Source: CAG-103 sp048217285
GTDB lineage: Bacteria; Bacillota; Clostridia; Oscillospirales; Oscillospiraceae
Assembly: GCA_048217285.1 (NCBI GenBank)
Contig: DBFWVW010000090.1
Span: 1 to 12,945, forward strand
DNA length: 12,945 nucleotides
Reading direction: 5' to 3'
Shown: positions 1 through 6,011 of the stretch, piece by piece
Layout of the letters: each line of letters starts with the position of its first letter
Numbering within the stretch: position 1 is the stretch's first letter
The notes under the pieces: generated by a model
What the model was told of the DNA's origin: nothing
The model's database searches: none
Seen by the model: only the letters and a program-made list of their open reading frames with translations
Made by a program: the position numbers and the translations under genes

Positions 1-7
1 ATGCTAT

Positions 8-37
8 ATCATACCACGGTTATCGGGAGAAGAACAA
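8..37 (-). promoter_or_regulatory. Putative leftward promoter at the window edge
   Basis: Reading the minus strand, TTGTTC (32-37) is followed after 18 bp by TATGAT (8-13). The -10 is preceded by TGG, so it also has an extended -10 form. It lies just past the stop of the CMD-cupin gene and would drive a gene beyond the left edge. No hairpin terminator is visible in the 76 bases after the CMD-cupin stop, so read-through from that operon is also possible. Confidence 0.4.
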
Positions 38-76
38 GTGGCGGTATGCAGAAAATGTGTGCCGGGAAGCCCAAAT

Positions 77-835
77 TCACGGGTTTTGTGCACAGTCGGC
101 GTCGAGCGCTGCATATTCCGCGTCCGTGACGGGCTCCAGCCACTCGTTGCTCGTCTCCTCGCCGGGGCACTCGATGGCGATGTGGTTGAACCAGCAGTCC
201 TTCTGCGCGCCGTGCCAGTGCTTGACCTCGGCCGGGATGGTCACCACGTCGCCGGGGTGTAGGGCCTGTGCGCTCTTGCCTGCCTCCTGATACCAGCCCA
301 GACCGTCCGTGCACAGCAGCAGCTGGCCGCCGCCGGACTTCGCGTGATGGATGTGCCAGTTGTTGCGGCAGGCGGGGGAGAAGGTGACGTTTGCGAGGAA
401 AACGGTCTTCGTCGGGTCGGTCAGCGGGTTGAGGAAGCTTTCACCGGTGAAATACTGCGCATAGGCCGTGTTCGGCTTACCGAGGCCGAAGAGGCCGCCG
501 TTTGCGTCCGTGCCGTCGTCGGCGTAGACCTCCTTTGCCTGCCGGAAGGCGGCCCAGGCGTTCGGCCAGCCGGCGTAGAAGGCAAGGTGCGTGAGGATCT
601 CGGCCATTTCGGTCTTGGTCACGCCGTTTTGCTTTGCGGTCGTGAGGTGATAGGTGAGGGAACTGTCCGTGATGCCCTTGCTGATGAGCGCCGTGATCGT
701 GACGATTGAGCGCAGCTTGAGCGGCAGCTGCCCCTCGCGCGACCAGACCTCGCCGAAGAGCACGTCGTCGTTGAGCGCGGCAAATTTGGGTGCAAAATCA
801 TTCAGGGCGTCTCTGCCCGCAGTCTGTTTGACCAT
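77..835 (-). CDS. Carboxymuconolactone decarboxylase-cupin fusion protein
   Basis: A 252-residue cytosolic protein with two domains. Residues about 15-100 match the carboxymuconolactone decarboxylase (CMD) family: all-helical, with a conserved HLT/NGVTKTEMAEILTHLAFYAGWP segment at 63-91 in short form. It has no CxxC, so it is not an AhpD-type peroxidase. Residues about 145-225 form a cupin barrel with metal-ligand candidates H161, H163/H164, H206 and H208; the usual motif-1 Glu position appears to be Gln171. CMD-cupin fusions are a recurrent architecture, mostly of unknown substrate. Start: ATG at 835 has AGGAGG 7 bases upstream, and that Shine-Dalgarno follows directly on the stop codon of the upstream flavoprotein gene (TAAGGAGG). 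The two genes are therefore one operon with likely translational coupling, controlled from the merR intergenic region. A decarboxylase or isomerase role on an electrophilic ring or dicarbonyl compound is inference. Confidence 0.85.
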   Translation of the reverse strand: MVKQTAGRDALNDFAPKFAALNDDVLFGEVWSREGQLPLKLRSIVTITALISKGITDSSLTYHLTTAKQNGVTKTEMAEILTHLAFYAGWPNAWAAFRQAKEVYADDGTDANGGLFGLGKPNTAYAQYFTGESFLNPLTDPTKTVFLANVTFSPACRNNWHIHHAKSGGGQLLLCTDGLGWYQEAGKSAQALHPGDVVTIPAEVKHWHGAQKDCWFNHIAIECPGEETSNEWLEPVTDAEYAALDADCAQNP

Positions 836-847
836 GCTGGTGCCTCC

Positions 848-1675
848 TTATTTCAGATACTGATGATAGAATGCTTCGATGCGGTCGAACGGGATGATGT
901 CCATTCGGTCGTAGAGATCGGTGTGTACGGCGCCGGGGATGAGCAGCAGCTCCTTGTTGTCGCCCTGGAGCCGGGCGAAGGCGTCGCGGCTAAAGTAGCA
1001 CGAGTGTGCCTTGTCGCCATGGATCATGAGCACGGCGCTGCGGATCTCGTCGGCATAGGCGAGCAGCTTTGCGTTGAGCAGCGACAGCGGAGACGTGACG
1101 TTCCAGCCGCCGGTGGAGTTGAGCGAGCGCGGGTGGTAGCCGCGCGGCGTCTTGTAGTAGTCGTGGTAGTCCTTGACGAAAAACGGAGCGTCCTCCGGCA
1201 CGGGGTCGACCACGCCGCCTGCGCGCTGGTATGTGCCGGCTTTGTAGTCAGCGGTGCGCTGCGCATTGAGCGTCTGGCGCAGAGCGTAGCGGGTGTCCGG
1301 CTCGTCCTCGGTCGCCGAGGCGAGCAGGTAAATGTCGCGAAATGCGTAGTCCAACGGGAAGAGCGCGTTGGCGCGGTCGAGCATGGTTTTGAGCTGGCCG
1401 CTCATCTCATAATAGTAAATGGGCGTGGCGAACACGATCACGTCCGCGTGCTGCATTTTTTCCGTGATGGCGACGGCGTCGTCATCGATCACGCACTTGC
1501 CCAGCGTCTGGCAGGCGAGGCAGCCCCGGCAGAAAGCGATTTGCTTGCCGCGCAGCGAGACGATCTCCACCGTGTGCCCGGCGGCGCGTGCCCCGTCGGC
1601 GAAGGCGTTTGCCAGCGCTTCCGAGTTGCTGCCCGCGCGCAGGCTCGCGCTGAGAATGAGGATCTTTTTGGCCAT
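848..1675 (-). CDS. Iron-sulfur flavoprotein-like domain fused to the C-terminal half of an alpha/beta hydrolase
   Basis: A 275-residue chimera. Residues 1 to about 127 are a flavodoxin-fold NAD(P)H/FMN oxidoreductase: FMN phosphate loop SASLRAGSNSE at 9-19, flavin-side segment TPIYYYEMSGQLKTMLDR at 84-101, and a compact C49-x2-C52-x2-C55-x5-C61 motif like the 4Fe-4S ligand set of iron-sulfur flavoproteins (Isf). The flavodoxin then stops at about SATEDEPDT (120-128). From about 129 on the sequence matches the distal half of YcjY-type alpha/beta hydrolases: DYYKTPRGYHPRSLNS (172-187), LMIHGDKAHS (216-225), PGAVHTDLYD (247-256). The Asp- and His-bearing segments are present (D221, H251), but the nucleophile-elbow Ser region is absent. 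Start: ATG 1675 is preceded by GGAAGAAG; an in-frame GTG-like extension to 1738 would run through the operator and is rejected. First gene of a MerR-controlled leftward operon. Redox activity is plausible; hydrolase activity is not expected. Confidence 0.8.
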   Translation of the reverse strand: MAKKILILSASLRAGSNSEALANAFADGARAAGHTVEIVSLRGKQIAFCRGCLACQTLGKCVIDDDAVAITEKMQHADVIVFATPIYYYEMSGQLKTMLDRANALFPLDYAFRDIYLLASATEDEPDTRYALRQTLNAQRTADYKAGTYQRAGGVVDPVPEDAPFFVKDYHDYYKTPRGYHPRSLNSTGGWNVTSPLSLLNAKLLAYADEIRSAVLMIHGDKAHSCYFSRDAFARLQGDNKELLLIPGAVHTDLYDRMDIIPFDRIEAFYHQYLK

Positions 1676-1699
1676 AGCGTTTTTCTTCTTCCGAGCGGC

Positions 1700-1728
1700 T
1701 TGACACCGCCGCTGAGATCTGATACCAT
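1700..1728 (+). promoter_or_regulatory. merR promoter, overlapping the opposed operon promoter
   Basis: A consensus -35 TTGACA (1700-1705) sits 17 bp before TACCAT (1723-1728), a 4/6 match to the -10. The predicted start near 1735 is immediately before the operator at 1738-1757. MerR bound there should therefore repress its own gene. This promoter and the leftward one overlap and face each other, so RNA polymerase probably cannot occupy both at once. Confidence 0.6.
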
Positions 1729-1729
1729 A

Positions 1730-1760
1730 AGCATACAACCTAAAGCTGACTTTAGGTCAA
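1730..1760 (-). promoter_or_regulatory. MerR-type activated promoter with operator (leftward)
   Basis: On the minus strand, TTGACC (1755-1760) and TATGCT (1730-1735) are separated by 19 bp, the over-long spacer typical of promoters that MerR proteins activate by DNA distortion. The spacer holds a perfect inverted repeat, ACCTAAAG-N4-CTTTAGGT (1738-1757). Its inner 7-4-7 core resembles the CTTAAAG-N4-CTTTAAG operator I recall for Bacillus subtilis AdhR. It drives the flavoprotein/CMD-cupin operon. Confidence 0.8.
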
Positions 1761-1792
1761 GCGCTTTTTGCGATTTTTTTCGAGGTGATCCC

Positions 1793-2233
1793 ATGTATAC
1801 GATCGGTCAGGTTTCGGAGCGGTTTGAGCTGCCGGTCTCCACGCTGCGGTATTATGATAAAGAGGGCCTGTTCCCGACCCTGACGCGCACGTCGGGCATC
1901 CGCCGCTTCGGCGAGCAGGAGCTCGAGGCGCTGCGCGTGATCGAGTGCCTGAAGCGTTCCGGGCTGGAGATCAAGGAGATCAAGCAGTTTATGGCCTGGT
2001 GCGCGCAGGGCAGCGACACGTATCCGCAGCGGCACGCGCTCTTTGTGCAGCAGGCCGAGCGGGTGGAGGCCGAGATTGCGCGCCTGCAGAAGTCTCTGGA
2101 TATGATCCGTTTCAAATGCTGGTATTATGAGCAGGCCATGCGCGACGGCAATGAGGACGGCGTGCAGGCCATGCTTCCGGACAACCTGCCGCCGGATATC
2201 CAGCCGATTTATGACCATGCGCACGAAGCGTAA
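1793..2233 (+). CDS. MerR-family regulator, NmlR/AdhR-like electrophile sensor
   Basis: A 146-residue transcription factor. Residues 1-70 form the MerR winged helix-turn-helix: MYTIGQVSERFELPVSTLRY at the start, then YYDKEGLFP, SGIRRF and the ECLKRSGLEIKEIKQF segment. Residues about 80-120 form the dimerisation coiled coil, ending in IRFKCWYYEQAM (105-116), a signature of the NmlR/AdhR subfamily. Cysteines are C52, C70 and C109. C52 sits where AdhR/NmlR carry the conserved thiol needed for aldehyde response (established for those proteins, inferred here). No metal-binding Cys cluster of MerR, CueR or ZntR type is present. Start: ATG 1793 follows GAGGTGAT at a good distance; the open frame continues upstream to 863, but only because it is antisense to the flavoprotein gene. 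It divergently controls the redox operon. A lipoprotein gene follows 34 bases downstream. Confidence 0.9.
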   Translation: MYTIGQVSERFELPVSTLRYYDKEGLFPTLTRTSGIRRFGEQELEALRVIECLKRSGLEIKEIKQFMAWCAQGSDTYPQRHALFVQQAERVEAEIARLQKSLDMIRFKCWYYEQAMRDGNEDGVQAMLPDNLPPDIQPIYDHAHEA

Positions 2234-2267
2234 ACATACAGTCAAGATTCAGAAAGGATGGCGACCC

Positions 2268-2822
2268 ATGAAACAGCGAACGATCCTCTCGACCCTTCTG
2301 CTGTGCGCGCTGCTGCTGACCGGCTGCGGCACTGCGGCACAGACCCTGGATGCAACGCCCACCCCCACGCAGGAGGCGGCGGTTACGCCGACGCCGACGC
2401 CGGATCCGCTGAGCACCCTGCCGTATACGGACGGCCAGCTCTATGCCGCGGCCTACCTCGGCTATCTGGCGCCGACGGATCTGGACTTCTTCCGGCAGAC
2501 GTATTTTGGCGGCAGAGATCTGTCGGTGCACCATGTTTCGGACGGGGACTTTTATCTCATCATCCCGCGTGATCCGAGCGCGACCGTGCGCCTGTACAAA
2601 AATGACATGGAGGCCGACACCAAGACGCTCTTTTATGAGCAGACGAACGGCGATGCGTTCGTCATCGGCTGCAATGTCAGCGACATTTTCCCGGATGTGA
2701 CGGTTTCGATCACGTCCGGCGGGGAGACGGTGGACTTTTCGCCCTTCGTCTCGCTCAAGGACGGCAGCGTGCAGGTCGGCGAGCGCGGGCTGAATATCAC
2801 GCGCAGCTCGACTTCGTCATGA
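2268..2822 (+). CDS. Small lipoprotein with Pro/Thr-rich linker, function unknown
   Basis: A 184-residue predicted lipoprotein. Residues 1-19 are a signal peptide ending in the lipobox LTGC with Cys20 as the lipidated residue. Residues about 29-48 form a PTPTQ...TPTPTPDP spacer typical of Gram-positive surface lipoproteins. The globular part (50-184) reads as mostly beta-strand with many aromatic and acidic residues (for example SDGDFYLIIP at 91-100, then VSDIFPDVTVSI); I do not recognise the family. The start ATG 2268 has AGAAAGG about 10 bases upstream. It lies 34 bases after merR with no terminator between, so it is probably cotranscribed with merR, and a strong terminator follows. An extracellular partner of the redox cassette is possible, but nothing in the sequence shows it. 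Confidence 0.8.
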   Translation: MKQRTILSTLLLCALLLTGCGTAAQTLDATPTPTQEAAVTPTPTPDPLSTLPYTDGQLYAAAYLGYLAPTDLDFFRQTYFGGRDLSVHHVSDGDFYLIIPRDPSATVRLYKNDMEADTKTLFYEQTNGDAFVIGCNVSDIFPDVTVSITSGGETVDFSPFVSLKDGSVQVGERGLNITRSSTSS

Positions 2823-2831
2823 CCGAAAAGT

Positions 2832-2864
2832 TCATCCCCGGGTGCGGAGCGCATCCGGGGATGA
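2832..2864. terminator. Bidirectional intrinsic terminator
   Basis: Arms 2832-2845 and 2851-2864 pair over 14 bp (one G-T pair) around a GGAGC loop. TTTCTGTTTC follows on the plus strand, and CTTTTC occurs shortly after the stem on the minus strand. It sits between the convergent lipoprotein (ending 2822) and isochorismatase-family (ending 2882) genes. Confidence 0.85.
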
Positions 2865-2881
2865 TTTCTGTTTCTGCGCGT

Positions 2882-3454
2882 TTATGCGAGCGTCAGTTCC
2901 GTGCTCCTGCACACGGCGGCGCCTATGCGCTGCATATCCGCGAGATTTGCCGCTTGTACGGCGTCGGTGACGGACGATGTGCAGTCCGAGAGCACGACGG
3001 CGTCATAATCGAGCGAGATCGCGTCGTAGCACGTCGTGCGGATGCAGTTGGGTGTGGTCGTGCCCGCGAGCAGAACGGTCTGCACGCCGAGCCGGCGCAA
3101 AATGAGGTCGAGCTCCGTGTGGAAAAACGCCGAGAACCGCGGCTTGACGAGCACATAGTCCTGCTTTCGGACGGTGAACGCGTCCGGAAACGCGTCCGAC
3201 AGGTGCTCTGCGCAGTCCTCCGAGAGCGGCTTGCCGCCGGCTGCCCACGCGGCTGCGCGCGGCTTTTCCACGTCGGTGCCGTCGGCCCGGTAGTGCCGCA
3301 CGGCGTAGATGACCGGGACGCCGGCCTCATGACAGCGGTCGATGAGCGCCGCGCACGCGGGCACGGTTCCCTCCGCTGCCGGGATGCACAGCGGGGACGC
3401 GCTGTCGAGAAAGCCCCGCTGCATATCGATCATGATCAGTGCCTGTTTGGGCAT
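2882..3454 (-). CDS. Isochorismatase-family cysteine hydrolase
   Basis: A 190-residue protein, the normal length for a single-domain isochorismatase-like hydrolase. The predicted catalytic triad is complete: D10 in ALIMIDMQRGF, K104 in LVKPRFSAF, and C137 in GTTTPNCIRTTCYDA, with the usual cis-peptide-like GTTTPNC context. These enzymes hydrolyse amides or vinyl ethers (nicotinamidase, ureidoacrylate and isochorismate hydrolases). There is no clear zinc site of PncA type (DxHxxH), so nicotinamidase is less likely; the substrate is unassigned. Start: ATG 3454 has AGGAGG 7 bases upstream; an upstream in-frame ATG at 3487 has no ribosome site and lies beyond the promoter start. Monocistronic, with its own promoter and a shared terminator downstream. 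Confidence 0.9.
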   Translation of the reverse strand: MPKQALIMIDMQRGFLDSASPLCIPAAEGTVPACAALIDRCHEAGVPVIYAVRHYRADGTDVEKPRAAAWAAGGKPLSEDCAEHLSDAFPDAFTVRKQDYVLVKPRFSAFFHTELDLILRRLGVQTVLLAGTTTPNCIRTTCYDAISLDYDAVVLSDCTSSVTDAVQAANLADMQRIGAAVCRSTELTLA

Positions 3455-3485
3455 GGTGCTGCCTCCTGATGGTTGAGATGGCTCC

Positions 3486-3514
3486 ATGATAGCGCCTCAC
3501 GCCGGATTTGGCAA
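3486..3514 (-). promoter_or_regulatory. Promoter of the isochorismatase-family gene
   Basis: On the minus strand, TTGCCA (3509-3514) is followed after exactly 17 bp by TATCAT (3486-3491). The predicted transcription start near 3479 leaves a short leader before the ATG at 3454 and excludes the longer upstream start at 3487. Confidence 0.65.
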
Positions 3515-3540
3515 GTAGGATGAACGGTCGGAACAGATGC

Positions 3541-3569
3541 TTTTCTTTTGCCTGCAAATCTGGTATGAT
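3541..3569 (+). promoter_or_regulatory. Extended -10 promoter of the TtcA-like operon
   Basis: TGGTATGAT (3561-3569) is an extended -10 with a 5/6 match to TATAAT. The -35 (TTTTCT, 3541-3546, 17-bp spacer) is weak, as is common with TGn promoters. The leader to ATG 3662 is about 85 nt and contains a 7-bp hairpin (3607-3613 with 3619-3625) that has no T tract. Confidence 0.6.
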
Positions 3570-3661
3570 ATACTGCGGCGAGCGGAAAGTGCGTATTTTT
3601 CCAAGCCCGCAGCGCGATGCTGCGGCTATCGTCAAACCAGAGAGAATCAGGAGCGAACAAC

Positions 3662-4531
3662 ATGAGCAGACAACTCGAACCCTATCAGCTGATTGAGCGC
3701 AGCATCCAGAAGAAATTCCACAAAGTGCTCTGGACACCGTTCATCACCGCCATCAAGCAGTATGAACTCATTGCCCCCGGCGACCGGATCGCGGTGTGCA
3801 TCTCCGGCGGCAAGGACTCCATGCTCATGGCCAAGCTCCTGCAGCTCCTGCAGCGGCACAGCGATGTGCCGTTCGAGATCGTCAACCTCGTCATGGACCC
3901 GGGCTACAACGCCGTCAACCGGCAGAAGATCGAGAGCAACGCGGCGCTGCTGCACATCCCGGTCACGAGTTTCGAGACAAACATTTTCGACGTCACGAGC
4001 GGGATCGAGCAGTCTCCATGCTACCTCTGCGCGCGTATGCGCCGCGGCTATCTCTACAGCAAGGCGCGCGAGCTCGGCTGCAACAAGATCGCCCTCGGTC
4101 ATCACTTCAGCGATGTGGTCGAAACGACCGTCATGGGTATGTTCTATGGCTCGCAGCTGCAGGCCATGCCGCCGAAGCTGCGCAGCCGCAATTTCCCGGG
4201 CATGGAGCTTATCCGCCCCATGTACTGCATCCATGAGGACGACATCATTGCCTGGCAGCGCTATAACGGGCTGGAGTTCATCCAGTGCGCCTGCCGCTTT
4301 ACCGAGCGCGCGGCCGCGCACGGCAATGACGGCAGCAGCTCCAAGCGGCAGGAGGTCAAGCTGCTGCTGCGCGAGCTCCGGCGCAAGAATCCGGACATTG
4401 AAAAGAGCATCTTCCACAGCATCCACTCCGTCTGTCTTGACACTATGGTCGGCTACAAATCCAGTGGCGTGGAGCACACGTTCGTCGATTGTTATCGCGA
4501 GCGCGGCCAGATGCAGGAGGACGCGGAATGA
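3662..4531 (+). CDS. TtcA-like tRNA 2-thiocytidine synthetase (PP-loop, Fe-S type)
   Basis: A 289-residue cytosolic enzyme of the TtcA/TilS PP-loop superfamily, expected to adenylate and thiolate a tRNA cytidine (C32 in characterised TtcA). ATP pyrophosphatase loop SGGKDS at 48-53, nucleotide-side GHHFSDVVETT at 146-156. C120-x2-C123 (SPCYLCARMRRG) and the pair C209/C211 (QCACRF) match the three-cysteine arrangement that holds the 4Fe-4S cluster in TtcA. A basic N-terminus (IQKKFHKVLW) fits tRNA contact. The start ATG 3662 has AGGAG 8 bases upstream; the in-frame ATG at 3617 lacks one. It overlaps the following GNAT gene by 4 bases (ATGA). The subfamily differs from enterobacterial TtcA, so the exact nucleoside is an inference. 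Confidence 0.85.
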   Translation: MSRQLEPYQLIERSIQKKFHKVLWTPFITAIKQYELIAPGDRIAVCISGGKDSMLMAKLLQLLQRHSDVPFEIVNLVMDPGYNAVNRQKIESNAALLHIPVTSFETNIFDVTSGIEQSPCYLCARMRRGYLYSKARELGCNKIALGHHFSDVVETTVMGMFYGSQLQAMPPKLRSRNFPGMELIRPMYCIHEDDIIAWQRYNGLEFIQCACRFTERAAAHGNDGSSSKRQEVKLLLRELRRKNPDIEKSIFHSIHSVCLDTMVGYKSSGVEHTFVDCYRERGQMQEDAE

Positions 4532-5070
4532 TGCACTTGGAACGTATGCAGCAGGAAGATTTTGACACGGTCTGCCGCTTGCTGGCCCAGAGCTTTCCGG
4601 CCGGGGAGCGGCGGGATGCTGCGGGGCAGCGCGCGCTGCTTGCCGACAGGGCCTATCGCATTGACATCTTGCGCGCACCGTCCGGCGGTGTACAGGCACT
4701 GATGGCGTCGTGGGATTTTGACAGCTTTGTCTTTTTCGAGCACTTTGCCGTGGACCCGGCCTGCCGCGGCGGCGGGCTCGGCGGGCAGATGCTCGATGCA
4801 CTGCTCTCGCGCTTTGCCAAGCCCGCCTGTCTGGAGGCGGAGCTGCCGGAGACGGAGCTGGCCGCGCGGCGTATCGGGTTTTATGAGCGCCACGGCTTTA
4901 CCGTCAACGCGGCGTACCCCTACCGGCAGCCGGCGCTCACGCCGGGCGGCAGCCCGATCCCCATGTACCTGCTCACGACCGACGGTGCGCGCACGGCCTC
5001 GGAGTTGCGCGCGATCGAGACGCTACTGCACGCGCGCGTGTATGGGCAAGCGCCCACAGCGGAGCAATAA
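4528..5070 (+). CDS. GNAT-family N-acetyltransferase
   Basis: A 180-residue GNAT acyltransferase. Motif A, RGGGLG at 80-85, binds the acetyl-CoA pyrophosphate, preceded by the beta-4 strand FEHFAVDPAC (70-79). Motif B is ARRIGFYERHGF (113-124). The N-terminal ERMQQEDFDTVCRLLAQSF is the usual beta1-alpha1 start. The C-terminal 40 residues (from about 140) continue beyond the core. Start: ATG 4528 overlaps the stop of the TtcA-like gene and has AGGAGG 7 bases upstream inside that gene; ATG 4531 directly after it is the alternative. Coupled translation suggests a linked role, possibly acetylation of a tRNA base or a translation factor, but no substrate determinant is visible. Confidence 0.85.
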   Translation: MMHLERMQQEDFDTVCRLLAQSFPAGERRDAAGQRALLADRAYRIDILRAPSGGVQALMASWDFDSFVFFEHFAVDPACRGGGLGGQMLDALLSRFAKPACLEAELPETELAARRIGFYERHGFTVNAAYPYRQPALTPGGSPIPMYLLTTDGARTASELRAIETLLHARVYGQAPTAEQ

Positions 5071-5076
5071 AGAAGC

Positions 5077-5116
5077 AAGCGCCCGAAGCTGCGTATAAAT
5101 GCAGCTTCGGGCGCTT
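5077..5116. terminator. Strong bidirectional terminator
   Basis: A perfect 16-bp inverted repeat (5077-5092 and 5101-5116) with an 8-base loop GTATAAAT, followed by TTTT on the plus strand and TTGCTTCTTTATT on the minus strand. It lies between the convergent GNAT and SWIM genes, starting 6 bases after one stop codon and ending 5 bases before the other. Confidence 0.9.
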
Positions 5117-5121
5117 TTGCG

Positions 5122-5937
5122 TTATGTCAGCGTGATGCAGGCGCTCGCCGAGCCGTCCATCGCAAAGTGGGAAAAGACGCTCTTACTCACGGCAGCGAAC
5201 CGGTCGCTCGCAGCAAACGCCTCCTCGTGCTCCTCGCGGAGGAGATCGACCGTCTCGCGCAGCTGCAGCAGCAGGGCCGCACCGTGCTTGCACAGCCCCG
5301 TCTCATAACAGGTGCACGTGAGTGCGCTGACCGTGCCGCCCGTGTAGGTGAACGTGAGCTCATACGGCACAGTGCCCTGCACGATGGCGTGCCCCTGCGT
5401 GCCGTCGACCGACAGATAGACCACCCGGTTCTCGCCATAATACGCGCCGCCCTTTTCGGCGACGTCGCTCGACACGTGCGTTTGCTCGAGAACATCGAGC
5501 GCGTACTCCGGCCCGGGGCCGTGACCGGTGACAAATTCCCCCTCCGCCTCCGGCGGGAAAAACCAGCTGCGTACCTGCGCATACGGCAGCGCGTCGTGAT
5601 CGAGCGTGAGCATATGCGAGCCAAACACGTAAAACGTGCCGTGCACGGTCGTATCCACCACACCGATCACGCGCTCATAATCGGCGAGCCGAATGCGGAA
5701 ATTGTAGTCCGCCGCCGTCACGCGCCCGCGCTGACCGGCGAGCTTGCCGCTGACGTAGACAAAATCGCCCGCGTGCAGGTCAAAGCGGTCGTTATAGTAG
5801 CTGTAGGCGCGGCTGCGCTCGGGAAAGTACACACGCACGACCGACGGCACGGCCGCCGTCTCCGGCTGCGCGGCCGGGGCGTGCACCTCTGCCTCGGGCG
5901 CTTCGGGCTGTACATAAAAACCGATCGGATGCTTCAT
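5122..5937 (-). CDS. Stand-alone SWIM zinc-finger protein
   Basis: A 271-residue protein with a SWIM-type zinc motif: C208-x-C210-x5-C216-x-H218 (LTCTCYETGLCKHGAALLL, 206-224 region), followed by a helical, coiled-coil-like tail to about 240. The N-terminal part (33-140) has a conserved-looking FPERSRAYSYYNDRFDLHAG segment and a KOW-like turn around GQRGRVTA (68-75). Residues 9-32 are a low-complexity Ala/Pro/Glu linker. SWIM domains bind DNA or protein and usually accompany SNF2 helicases in bacteria; no helicase is encoded here and the protein is too short to contain one. ATG 5937 has AGGAGG 7 bases upstream. Single gene between two hairpins. It has no signal peptide, so it is cytosolic; its function is unassigned. 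Confidence 0.75.
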   Translation of the reverse strand: MKHPIGFYVQPEAPEAEVHAPAAQPETAAVPSVVRVYFPERSRAYSYYNDRFDLHAGDFVYVSGKLAGQRGRVTAADYNFRIRLADYERVIGVVDTTVHGTFYVFGSHMLTLDHDALPYAQVRSWFFPPEAEGEFVTGHGPGPEYALDVLEQTHVSSDVAEKGGAYYGENRVVYLSVDGTQGHAIVQGTVPYELTFTYTGGTVSALTCTCYETGLCKHGAALLLQLRETVDLLREEHEEAFAASDRFAAVSKSVFSHFAMDGSASACITLT

Positions 5938-6011
5938 AAAAACCCCTCCTCAAATCAAAATCCTGTTCTTTGATCTCAGAGTAGCACAAGAGCTGTCCCA
6001 TAAACTACCCA

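Noticed and set aside
1738..1757. The CTTTAGG in the merR operator as a site for the response regulator
   Set aside because: It is an inverted repeat inside a 19-bp spacer, not two direct repeats 11 bp apart with a -10 nine bases away; the shared heptamer is probably coincidence.
863..1792. Long N-terminal extension of merR (in-frame open sequence to 863)
   Set aside because: It is antisense to the flavoprotein gene, has no MerR-like content, and the true start at 1793 has a ribosome site and the conserved MerR N-terminus.
2882..3454. Nicotinamidase (PncA) assignment
   Set aside because: The D-K-C triad is there, but the zinc-binding DxHxxH region of nicotinamidases is not recognisable, so only the family is called.
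3570..3661. Possible riboswitch or attenuator in the leader of the TtcA-like gene
   Set aside because: Only one 7-bp hairpin (3607-3625) is present, with no T tract and no conserved aptamer or T-box sequence that I recognise.
3647..4801. 384-codon open frame on the minus strand
   Set aside because: It is the complement of the TtcA-like and GNAT genes; composition is Arg/Ala/Asp-rich with no domain, and it has no ribosome site. High GC makes such antisense frames common here.
5991..6010. Possible insertion-sequence end (CTGTCCCATAAA)
   Set aside because: No matching inverted copy, target-site duplication or transposase remnant is visible in the window.
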